Assembly (NCBI RefSeq): GCF_029227915.1 | Contig: NC_079879.1 | Span: 12,648,001-12,712,000, forward strand | Length of the DNA: 64,000 bases | Reading direction: 5' to 3' | Source of the DNA: Hydractinia symbiolongicarpus | Lineage: Eukaryota; Cnidaria; Hydrozoa; Anthoathecata; Hydractiniidae | Part shown: piece after piece, positions 11,001 through 29,861 of the stretch | How positions within the stretch are numbered: position 1 is the first letter of the stretch | How the letters are laid out: the number at the start of each line of letters is the position of its first letter | Program-made: the position numbers and the translations under genes | Notes under the pieces: model-generated | The model's database searches: none | The model's input: only the letters and a program-made list of their open reading frames with translations | What the model was told of the DNA's origin: nothing

Positions 11001-14000
11001 AAGCTGCCTGTAAGAACATCATCGAGGCTGTAAACAAACCCATTAGTATTTTTGTAATAAGTACCAATTTTTATGTGTTCATTTCTTGCGCTTATGAGTG
11101 TAACCAAAGTGCCCTGTACGTAAGTCCTAAAAATTTATGTCATTGGCTCACTCTTTACGAATCACGTAACAAAGGAAAACCATGCTTTGCTATTTCCCAT
11201 AACCTATACCGAGATTTGGTTGTGATATATATCAGAATTAATTGTCTTTAAGTTCAGACAAATTTATTTACCTCTGCCTTTAAGAAGGTATAATGTATGA
11301 GTAAGTTGTTGCCACTGATATATTGATATATACTATTCCTTCTAATGTTTTAGCTGGTGCAAGCTACTGAAGTGACGAACATGAGAGGTGGTCGGTTTAC
11401 AAGCATAGATGATATTTTGTTTCTCATGAAGAACAACAAAGTAAGTTCTTTTAATTTTTATTTTTCATGAAATTTAAGATAATGTTGTAGCAACTCAGCC
11501 AACAAAAGCTTATAAGTGTAGTGAACTTTTGATATTTTTCCTACTAAACTTATTGTTCTATCAAAGTGTGAATATTTTGGAGAAAAAACCTTTTCACGTC
11601 ACAAATAAAAGTCAAGTTAAATAGTTAATAGGAATACAATATCATAGAATTCAGTATCAATACAGTATCAACTTTCATTCTAATGTTCCAACTAGATGTC
11701 TATGCAAGAAAATCCTGTACTTAAATTCTTAAATGTGATTTTAGCTACGTAGCTCGTGGTTGCCAGGAATTTCTAGAAATTTTAAGGTCCTCCTAGAATC
11801 TACTGGATTTTTTTTTTTTTTTTTTGGATTTCTCCTGGATGTTATATGACTTTTAATAAATTGAATTATGCAATTATTTAAATCTTTTTACAGAAAATTT
11901 AAGAGAAATTTATATTTTCGACATTGTGTGACATCCCTGTAGATATGGGACAAAAGTCTTGGCGTTAGTAGATTCTTGCTGGTTATTGCATTGTTGTTTA
12001 GTGTCTGTGGCAATGCCAGGGTGTTTCCTCTCAGAGATTTTCAATATATAATCAAACTTGTCAAGAAAAAAGTAAAAGAACATTGGCATTTTCTTGATAT
12101 GTCGAGTAAATGTCAGAAATTTTAGGTTAATTAGAACCATTTTTTATGTAATATTTCATAATATTGGAAGGATACATTACAAAAATAGCTCAAAAATAAG
12201 AAAAATGTGAGGAATTTTAGTAAAAAAAAAACAAAAAAAAACACAGAAATATTTGGAAAATAAGTGGACACCATGAATCCTGGAAAAGTTGTTGCATACA
12301 ACCCTTGCTTTTTCCTTTTCTCTACAAAACTATTTGAGCAGACTGCGCATCTAATCTTTCTGTGAATTAAGAACAGAGCAATATGCATTTAAAAGGTTAC
12401 AAGTTTACGTTTTAAGCTAACTGAAGAGTAAAATTTCAAGCTATAAAAGTAATATCGTATTGTTTAAAATGGTTAGGGAGGAGGATGAGCTGTCATTTGT
12501 TAACTAGTTGCTCAAACAGAGTAGCATAGTAGTTTCGTATAAAGTATTTTACTAAAAGCATTCAAAATAAGTTAGGTGTTCCATCAATAACACATGCAAA
12601 GTGCCGAACTATGAGTTCTCATCTTATATTCTTTGAAAATGCTCCTGTTTTTTACATTTTTTACTCCAGAATTCTACCTGCTCCTTGACTCGTACATTAG
12701 AATTCCTAAATCAGTAGAATTTCTAAATCAGTGACTTTAGTGGTCTAAAATTCTGATATTGTTAATATGAAAGGTTTGCGTCTCGCTTTAATATTTACAA
12801 AAGAGAATGTTGATCTAACTTTTAGGAAAGTATTGATTGATTGATTGATTGATTGATTTTCAGTGCAAATTGAGACAAGTGATTCGATATTTGAGATTAA
12901 AAGATTTGAAAACAAAAGCAGTAAAAACAACATCACCTGAAGATGAGGATGTGCTGGACGCAGTCGGTTAGTATTTTAGTTGCACTCTACTCCTGTGGGT
13001 GCGACCTACCATGCTAGTCGCAGTCGGTTTACTTTTTTGTTGCACTCAATTTTTGTTGTAATTATTCAATTCTGGAGAACGTTTCCTTTTTCTGTAGTGG
13101 GAGACACTAACAAAGGTGATTCTGGAAAAAGACTCAAATTAGCATATGATTTTATCAGCTCCATCGACGGAACTGGTAGGAACATTTTTAAATTGGTTTT
13201 GTATCTGCACTCTTAATAAACGATTAACACTGTCGCTAAGAAACACCCAGGACTGTCATGGACCTTTTATTGTGTTGCCTTTAAATACTTTATAAACTCA
13301 AGCATTGTTTTTCAGGGGAGTTAATCGCACTGTTTGACGAACAAGATGTTGTCGACGAAATAAAACAGGCCCGACTAAAGGTAATTCGACATTTTGCTTT
13401 CTCCTTAAGCAGACTATGAAACACCAGCAGCAGTCTAATGTTTTTCTTTTAATTCATCTTAGAGAGCTGAGCGAATGTCTCGATGTTTAGACTCACAAGC
13501 GTATATGGATTATTCTGAAGCCAGACAGATGAGTTTTTGTAAGTTTGCCATGGAAATTATTCTGACACATTTTTTCAAAGTTGACCCCTAAAATTTTCAC
13601 TGCTAGTCTACACTGCATAGCACAGACTTTATGCGAAATTGTGAAATGTTTTATTTCGTTTTTAGCTAAAAAAATTGCAAAGTTCAAAGATTGGCTTGGT
13701 ATTGGTACGTCTATCGATATTAAAGCAAGTACAGCTGTTATTGAAATCATGAGTTACCTGGCATATGAAACAGTTAACGAGGTTAGAAGTAAGATTGTTA
13801 GATTGTCGTGTCAGCCAAAAAATATTTTGTCAGAAAGACAATCAAAATCTTCGGCAAAAAATGTCGAATCTGCATCGTCCCTGTACTAGCCAGTCTGCTG
13901 GTATTCCTGTTTGCTTAAATCGGGAAAATCGGGAAAAGCCTCAGGCTTTTCTTTGCATTTAGGTTTTTCTTCCAGATGTTGGTTAAGTAGGAAAATGTTA

Positions 14001-15797
14001 ATGCACTCGATGATTTTTGCGATTATTCAGAAAGTAACTGTAGATTAAAAATTTTGTGATTAGCTTTCTGTTTCTATTATTTTAAATTGCACGTACGTTA
14101 TATACTTTACGATAAAAATACTTTTCTTTTTATACACGCTTCTTTGTTCATTTTTGTAATTTTATTATTTTTTGACAGATAGTTGATTTGGCGTTGCTTG
14201 TGAAAGAAGATCAGGAGAGAACAAACGTATTATCCACCATTACTCCCGTCTCTATAAACCCACTCTCAGAGATTGCGAAAAGTTCGACTGCAAAACAACC
14301 TATAATACCGAAAGGGGCGTTACCAACACCCGCCCATTCACCACCTGGAACACCTATTACCCCGTCTAATACAAATGCACAGAGCACAAGTGTAAATCTG
14401 ACGGCACCGATACATGGTGGTTTGGCGTCTTCATTGGGAACGGCGTCCCTTGCTTCATCGTTGTCTGGTCTAGTGAAACCTCAAAAGACAAAAAAGAAAA
14501 AAATGAAGGTAGAAAGATCTTGTTTTATCGTATCAGTTGATAGACTTGTCCAATTTTATTACAACGAGGTCAAAATCCCTTATTTTGTTAAATGTTTCGC
14601 GGTGTAGGCCAATTATCGTGATATTTTCTTTCCCACGAATGGCGTATCACATCAGAGTATTATTAGAAAAGATACTGGAATTTTTTCGTCAGCCAAGCGT
14701 TTAGAACAACAATTATTTAATACACCCGTTTTTCTTTTTAACATGAACCCTTTAAGTTTTTTGTGAAAAGCGTTACATAACACGAAAATAACCCAAAAAA
14801 GTGTTTTTAATTAACTCTCCTAAAACGAACAATTTTTGCCCTATTTTGTGTGATGTCAAAGCTAAAATTATTATTTCTGAATATAGCTTGAAATCCAAAA
14901 AATAATTGGTCTATTGTTATGACAATAGACCATTATTTTTAACATGAAATTTCCGCGATGGTATTCTTATTAAAAGCGTGTACCCTAACCTTCGAATGTT
15001 TGCATGCATAACGTGTTCAGGTAGTCTAGAACGTGTGGGTAAAGAAGGCATTATTGCAGTAAATTATTTATGTTGTGGAATGCATGTAAAGCATTACACT
15101 TCATTAAAATGAATTTATGTTGTTGTTTTTTGTAGCACTCGGCAAACGTCATATCAGACATGAACAGCTTGCGAATACAAACATCGCATATCAGGGAAGC
15201 CGTTCGAAGATATACTATGATACGAAATCCCATCACTCCATTTGCGGTATGTTAATCATTCTTTGCATATGCTTTCCAACAAATAAAGACTTGTAGTTTC
15301 TAAGTATAGCTTTTAAACACACCACATTGCCATAATTTCTGTCTGAGTTTTAGCGGTGGCTTTGGCTTTACATAACGTTGCTAGTAAAAATTCCATCATT
15401 TAAAGAGGTTTTCATCGCATTTCTTTTGACGAATAATTTGGTCTTAAAACTTGTCCTTTCTAACCACGGTTTTCGATAAAAGCATGACATACTAATATAC
15501 ACACGAAACTTATTTGAAATAAGGAACTAGACTAAAAATTTTGTTTGAAGGACTACATCTAAACATTATAGAAATCCTTGTTGAAGGCTTCGTAAGATAT
15601 ACTAGTTGTTATGAACATTTTCTTTTTGTTTTCGGCATGACGTGTTTGAAAACTTAGTACTCCTCGAAGATTTTGTTTGTTTTTTTCCTGAAATGTCCTG
15701 GAATTTACAATTTAGTTTTTTTGTTATAATGACTTCTACTTTGTTTCTTCAGGGACTTTCAAGATCAACACTGTCGAAGAAAACGCTATGTTTATGA
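8058..15797 (+). CDS. SUPT3H: SPT3 homolog, SAGA/STAGA transcription coactivator subunit
   Basis: Exons: 8058-8162, about 8297-8397, 8547-8631, 11354-11440, 12864-12966, 13098-13175, 13316-13380, 13463-13538, 13666-13781, 14179-14508, 15136-15246, 15753-15797 (stop TGA 15795-15797). The model totals 1302 nt, 433 aa. Spt3 carries two histone-fold-like regions, belongs to the nuclear SAGA/STAGA complex and helps deliver TBP. The N-terminal fold is seen as FHTEIAGMMYAFGDCRKPS, then VEEIVHHQM, then the RGGRFTSIDDILFLM segment matching the SPT3 'edLLFLMRKD' signature. The second conserved region has KFKDWLG and IMSYLAYETV, then VDLALLVKED. The first 35 residues are Lys/Ser-rich. The acceptor of exon 2 is uncertain: 8297 keeps the phase, whereas the better-looking acceptor at 8310 does not. 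Exon 10 adds a Pro/Ser/Thr-rich linker. Identity is firm; the extreme N-terminus is not. Confidence 0.93.
8191..8226. repeat. (GTT)n microsatellite in SUPT3H intron 1
   Basis: A run of TTG/GTT trinucleotides continuing into 'gtttttgttgtttttt'. On the minus strand it gives a poly-glutamine ORF, which is an artefact of the repeat. Confidence 0.85.
8632..11353. other. Large SUPT3H intron (2.7 kb)
   Basis: No exon or element is recognised inside. A GC-richer patch at about 8945-9125 ('ggtgtggcacccgagggcc', 'gtcgacgttgtccgtcattttggctagcgctg') could be the remnant of a mobile element but shows no clear terminal repeats. Confidence 0.5.
12832..12859. repeat. (GATT)n microsatellite abutting a splice acceptor
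   Basis: Six or so GATT units directly precede 'ttttcag' at 12857-12863, so the tetranucleotide run forms the polypyrimidine-side sequence of SUPT3H exon 5. A longer complementary-type run (ATCA/TCAA) lies in PI4K2 intron 1. Confidence 0.85.
14897..14940. repeat. Hairpin-forming inverted repeat in SUPT3H intron 10
   Basis: 'aataattggtctattgt' and 'acaatagaccattatt' face each other across about 4 bases, a near-perfect stem. It may be the footprint of a small palindromic element. Confidence 0.8.
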
Positions 15798-16093
15798 TAA
15801 GCGCCTGGTAAAGAAGATGATGGACTCTTTTACTTCTTTTGCATGACCAATTGAAAGAACGCTAACTGAAATGGTGTGCCAACTCACGAGAATACTACAT
15901 TGGACAAGTAGATATGGATTGAACACGTTGTTTAGATGTTATGTTTATGATAAGCGTCTGGTAAAGAAGTTGATGGAATCATATCCTTCTTTTTGCATGA
16001 CCAATTTGAAAGCACGCTAACCGAAATGTTTTCTCGACTCGCGAGAATACCACATTGGACGAGTAGCAAAACGAATTAAAGACGTTTTTTAGA
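15788..16093. repeat. About 153-bp tandem duplication spanning the SUPT3H stop codon
   Basis: Copy 1 starts at 15788 and copy 2 at 15941, both with 'atgtttatgataagcg.ctggtaaagaag'. They share 'ttttgcatgaccaat' and 'cgagaata.cacattgga.gagta' further on. Identity is roughly 80 percent by eye. The duplication includes the last codons and the stop, so copy 2 carries a dead duplicate of the SUPT3H C-terminus in the 3' UTR. Confidence 0.85.
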
Positions 16094-16775
16094 CAAAAGC
16101 ATTACTTTCCGAAAAGATGTAGTAATTGCAATGAGTTGACTCTGAAAAACTATCCATGTTTTGTCTTCACGAGAAAATTACGCGTCAACCATGTGTACAT
16201 ATTCTTATAATGAGAAACAAATAATATTTTCGATTTATTGCCAACTTTATTTCCCGCTATTTTTTTCCTGACCTGCAGCTTGACTAATATTTAATGTGGG
16301 AAAATGCGGATATTGCACATGACGGGCATAAATTGTTCAAGATGAAAGTGTATCGAGAATAGTCTTCCCCGTACAAATTTTAATTTATTTTTTAGGGAAG
16401 TCATTATGCAAGAACACTCGCTAAAAAATTATTCTTTAAATGTGGGAAACTTGAATTAAAATAATCGCGAATTAAATATTCGAAAAATTTGATTGACATT
16501 TTTTTGTCTTAGTTGGTCAAAAAGCGTACGGTAAAAGTTTTTCTAACACTCAAAATTGACACACGCAACAAACAACTTTAACACTATACAGAATACCTGT
16601 CTCTTTTCTGTTCTCGCGCTACGATTTCTGTCCTGCGTTTTGTAACCCTGCTTAGTAAAAAATGAAAAACTGAGTTCGCTAGACTACTTTTATGTCAGCG
16701 TTTATGCGCGTCATGGAATGATTGCGTTCACAAAACCACACCACCTCAATTTAATTCGTACATATTAACAAAAGG

Positions 16776-16781
16776 AATAAA
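16776..16781 (+). terminator. Candidate poly(A) signal for SUPT3H
   Basis: AATAAA about 980 bp after the SUPT3H stop, preceding the end of the convergent CCDC81 gene. It was chosen as the canonical hexamer in the right place. No transcript evidence is available. Confidence 0.4.
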
Positions 16782-16809
16782 GAACGATACAAAAATTAAG
16801 CTACGTTGC

Positions 16810-16815
16810 TTTATT
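16810..16815 (-). terminator. Candidate poly(A) signal for CCDC81
   Basis: TTTATT on the plus strand, i.e. AATAAA on the minus strand, about 226 bp past the CCDC81 stop codon. Confidence 0.45.
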
Positions 16816-17040
16816 CTTTAAATTTAAATATAAAGAAATACATTTGTGTTAAAGGCGCAAAATTAAGTTGCGTAAAAAGAGTAAGAAATATTTAGAAAAT
16901 GGCGTCCCGCGCGATTACAAAACTAATTATCTTGATAAAAAAGATAATTAAAAATTTATAAAAATATAAAAATAAATTTAATCCAAATATTTTATACCAT
17001 ATTTCCACAAAATTATTTAAAAACGAGTACAAATATTTTT

Positions 17041-26225
<9,185 letters not shown>

Positions 26226-26610
26226 TGCAGGCAAGCTCGTTTAGTGTTTTGTTCTAGGCCGCAAGAAACGTGGATTCAATGTACCATTTTGTTTGGAATG
26301 CTTAGCCTCAATTTTGTTACCATAACAACAATTGTTACTACTATACAGGATAGGAACATGGTGTACCTTCTGTTCTGCTATTTCATGTATTTTTTTTAAA
26401 TATATTACAGAAAATAAATTTTATGCAATAAATGCATTAAAATATATTATTCTTTTAATGAAAATCACGAAAAGCATTGGAAAAAATAATTGACATGAAA
26501 ATATTTTGACTGTATATCTATTTTGCTTGTGCCCTTTAACTGCTCCCGTCAAAACACAAACAAATGATCAGATCTGACCGGATGCACAAAAAGAAAAAAG
26601 GAGGAGGAGA
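26226..26610. promoter_or_regulatory. Divergent promoter region of CCDC81 and the kelch-BTB gene
   Basis: The two start codons face away from each other across 385 bp, so the promoters and 5' leaders of both genes must fit here unless unseen upstream exons exist. The sequence is AT-rich with 'caaatgatcagatctgaccgg' close to the kelch gene. No clear TATA box was identified. Confidence 0.55.
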
Positions 26611-28410
26611 ATGGCCACGATGACATCCACAATGGGCGAAGTGCACGTTGATCAAGACTACTCTAAATGCCTTGCTGCGATGTTAAATGAATACAGAAAG
26701 AACAGGTTTATGTGTGATGTCATCCTGGTTGCCCCTCCTAAAGAATGTATGGCACATAGAAACATTCTATGTGCAGCCAGCCCATACTTTTTAGAATGTT
26801 TGGGATCAGATTCTTTGCATACTACCCTTGGTTCTAAGGTTGAATTGAAAAATATAATGCCAGAAATTATGGAAGACCTGCTAAATTTCATGTACATTGG
26901 TGAGATATGTGTAGGGGAAGAAAATGTCCGTAAACTTATTTCAGCTTCTGATATCTTGAAAATGGAGAAATTAAAGGATGTAGCATGTCGTTTTTATGAA
27001 AAAAGATTATGCCCTTCAAACTGTTTATCGATTGCTGCATTAGCTGACGAGTTTAACTGTGATACACTACGTGCTGCTGCAGACCAGTTTATCCTTCAGC
27101 ACTTTCTTGATGTAAGTAAATATGAAGAGTTTAAGTCACTCACTTGCAGCCATGTTGTGAGACTTCTTTCTGCAAATGATATAAATGTTTCTCAAGAGGA
27201 ACAAGTATTTTCAGCAGCAATGGATTGGATTGATTACAGGTCACAAGAGAGAATGCAGTATCTTTCAACAATTTTAGGATGTATCCGTTTATTGCACACT
27301 TCTAGATATTTCATTAGTGATGTTTTGGAGAATGATGAAAATCTAATGTCTGATCCAGGATGTGTTAGAATAATAAATGAGGCAAAACTTATTTTTGACT
27401 TTCCAGACAGAGCACATATGATCAAACACAAAAAGCAGTATGAACCAAGGACATTTTCTGATATAACAAGTATTCTTATCTCATGTGCAGGTAATCAAGA
27501 GAGAATGAGCACAAATGAAGTGCTATGTTACATTCCCTCACAAGATTTTTGGTACCCTCTAGCACCTTTAATTCAATCAAGATTTGGTTCCTCTTCATTG
27601 GTAAAACATAATGAAATTTATTGCATTGGGGGAAAAGTTGAAGGTAAATCAACTAAGAGGATCGAAAAATATAATTTTAATCTTGACAGATGGGTTGAGA
27701 CAGTGCAGTTACCACAGCCATTATCCAATCATGTAACTTGCATATTTAATGGAGATATATATGTAATTGGTGGAGGTGAACATGAAACAAGCTCGTCGAA
27801 TGTGATAAAATATTTATCTGGGAACGGAAAATGGGTCAAAGTTAGGGATATGAAAGTGCCACGACGAGCAGCTGCTGTTGCTGTGCACAAAAATCTTTAT
27901 GTCATTGGTGGATATGATACACAGGGACAACCCCTAGCAAGTGTTGAACGTTACAACCCATATTCCAACGAATGGGCAAAAATCTTTCCTATGAATTCAG
28001 CCAGAGCTTGTGCAAGTTCTGTTTGTATTGAAGATAACATTTATGTTTTTGGAGGTGAATATGCTATGTGGTCTTATTATCGATCAGCTGAAGTTTTTAA
28101 CATCAAAACTGATGAATGGAAGAGTATTTCTGATCTTTCTATACCACGGGCATTTATGGGAATCACAGCACATCATGACAAGATATACTTGGTAGGGGGT
28201 ATGGTATCCGGAGCAGGGAGTGACCAATATGGTGCTGGAGACGATGAGGATGAATTTGTCGATGTTAATGAAAGTAATCTGGTTGAGTGCTATGATATAA
28301 CAACCAACACATGGAAGAAATTATGCTCACTTCCTGTAGCCACAGCTGGTGCAAATTGTGCTATTATTTCTGTATCTCTTGCGTACCTTGAATCAAAATA
28401 TGGGTTTTAA
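26611..28410 (+). CDS. Intronless BTB-BACK-kelch protein (KLHL family)
   Basis: A single 599-aa ORF; the ATG is preceded by a purine-rich leader. Residues about 25-130 form the BTB domain (CDVILVAPPKECMAHRNILC with the conserved D and H-R pair). Residues about 135-235 form the BACK domain. About 300-590 form kelch blades, each with a GG pair and a downstream Tyr/Trp: YCIGGK, YVIGGG, YVIGGY, YVFGGE, YLVGGM. The last blade carries an acidic insertion (GAGDDEDEF). KLHL proteins dimerise by BTB, bind CUL3 through BTB-BACK and hold ubiquitination substrates on the kelch propeller. No intron interrupts a gene of a family that is usually spliced, and the surrounding genes are intron-rich, so an old retrocopy is possible. 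It keeps a full frame, so it is probably functional. The exact KLHL/KBTBD orthologue cannot be named by eye. Confidence 0.93.
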   Translation: MATMTSTMGEVHVDQDYSKCLAAMLNEYRKNRFMCDVILVAPPKECMAHRNILCAASPYFLECLGSDSLHTTLGSKVELKNIMPEIMEDLLNFMYIGEICVGEENVRKLISASDILKMEKLKDVACRFYEKRLCPSNCLSIAALADEFNCDTLRAAADQFILQHFLDVSKYEEFKSLTCSHVVRLLSANDINVSQEEQVFSAAMDWIDYRSQERMQYLSTILGCIRLLHTSRYFISDVLENDENLMSDPGCVRIINEAKLIFDFPDRAHMIKHKKQYEPRTFSDITSILISCAGNQERMSTNEVLCYIPSQDFWYPLAPLIQSRFGSSSLVKHNEIYCIGGKVEGKSTKRIEKYNFNLDRWVETVQLPQPLSNHVTCIFNGDIYVIGGGEHETSSSNVIKYLSGNGKWVKVRDMKVPRRAAAVAVHKNLYVIGGYDTQGQPLASVERYNPYSNEWAKIFPMNSARACASSVCIEDNIYVFGGEYAMWSYYRSAEVFNIKTDEWKSISDLSIPRAFMGITAHHDKIYLVGGMVSGAGSDQYGAGDDEDEFVDVNESNLVECYDITTNTWKKLCSLPVATAGANCAIISVSLAYLESKYGF

Positions 28411-29861
28411 ATTTAACCCGAAAAAAGTTAACTTTAATATTTTTTCATATAATTATAATTAATTTTTATTTAAATTTTTAAATCAATTCAGCATTTGTTA
28501 TTTTTGTTAACATTTTGGCAAATTTTCTAAAAATATTTTTATTTTATAAATCTCCTCTACTTTATAATCATATTATTTAGAACAGTATATTATTTAATTA
28601 TACAGAAAATTATTTTTCACACTTGTTTTTTATGTATTTTTTTATATTTTGAGGAAAGAAAAGTTTTGTAAATAAATTTGACTTTAAACCGCTTTAAACG
28701 GTTTTTTGTTACATACATAACTTTAGAGTCATTGTAGGTTTTGAAAGAAATTTTAACAACCGTGATCTTTTCAACTTTCATATGCAAGATATTTCCAAGT
28801 AACCCTAAAGTTTTCTCCACAGCACAGAATTTCAGTTAAATATCTTTATTTTAAGTATATTGTTTAAGTTTTATTGTTTTGCAGTTTGTTCTAGTAAAAG
28901 ACACTGTTTGATAACTGTGATTTATTAGTCATTTTTACATATTTTTTTTTTTTTTTGTTTTTGTTTTGTTCCGTTTGTTTGACAAAATGATTATTTTTAT
29001 ACTAATCGTATGCTTCGAAATCTTTAAATTTTAGAATAGTTATTTTTGGCAAATATAGTATGATCTCCACCAAGGAATAATCTTTAATTACCCCTAGGTG
29101 AAGAAATAATAAAGATTCAAAATTTGATTGTGATTTTTCATTTTGCACTAGTAATAAATTCTTCTGATTAATTTTTTTTCAATCATTAATGAAAATTGGA
29201 TTTGCATAAATCACATATGTGCGCTCGTAGCTTTTTACTTACAAGTGTCTCAAACTTGTTTATTGCCCTAAGTGTGTGGATGCACAATCACCCTCGTCCC
29301 CAGGCGCTGTCTTCTGTTATATCAAAAAGGCACAATCCATTTGTTTATTGCCCTAAAACGGTCTATACACAATCCATTTCGTCTAATTTGACAAACTTAA
29401 TCATAGTATCATTTTTTTAATAAACTCGTCAAATTCAATTTTTATTTGGAAAAGGTGATCGCTTGCAATATTTTGTTCCCAATATAGAAGAAATTAATTG
29501 GTCGACGATTCTTTTGAAAGATTAAAAAAATTAAGCATTCAAATTCAAATTTGGATTGAAAAACTTAAATAAAAAAGCTCATACAATTTGTAGATTTCGA
29601 TAATCGAATTGGACAAAATGGATCGTGTATTGTCCGCTTAAGAAACACTGGAAAATACTAATACGGTAATACTAGCGTTACATTTAGACTCCCATCAGGA
29701 CTCTCTTTGAACAGCTCGTAATTTCGGTTCCTTCAAAGCAAGCCACATGGTTGTGTGTAAATATTTTTAAAGCAAGTTCAAAAACAAAGGAGTGGTAAAA
29801 AGTAATAGTAATATTAATAAAAATAATATTCAAACATAAATAAGATGGGTGTACGAAAAAA
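28411..29861. other. Convergent 3' region of the kelch-BTB gene and RSPH1
   Basis: AT-rich untranslated and intergenic sequence. It has a proximal AATAAA at 28671-28676 and a distal one at 29109-29114 followed by 'gattgtgattttt'. No further gene is seen. Confidence 0.6.
29109..29114 (+). terminator. Candidate distal poly(A) signal of the kelch-BTB gene
   Basis: AATAAA about 700 bp after the stop, followed within 20 bp by a GT-rich stretch. A second AATAAA lies at 28671-28676, so two 3' ends are possible. Confidence 0.45.

Larger units (their letters stand above)
15798..17040. other. Convergent 3' region of SUPT3H and CCDC81
   Basis: Apart from the tandem duplication this is AT-rich untranslated sequence. 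It contains a plus-strand AATAAA (16776-16781) and a minus-strand AATAAA (16815-16810), only about 30 bp apart. No other gene is visible. Confidence 0.6.
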
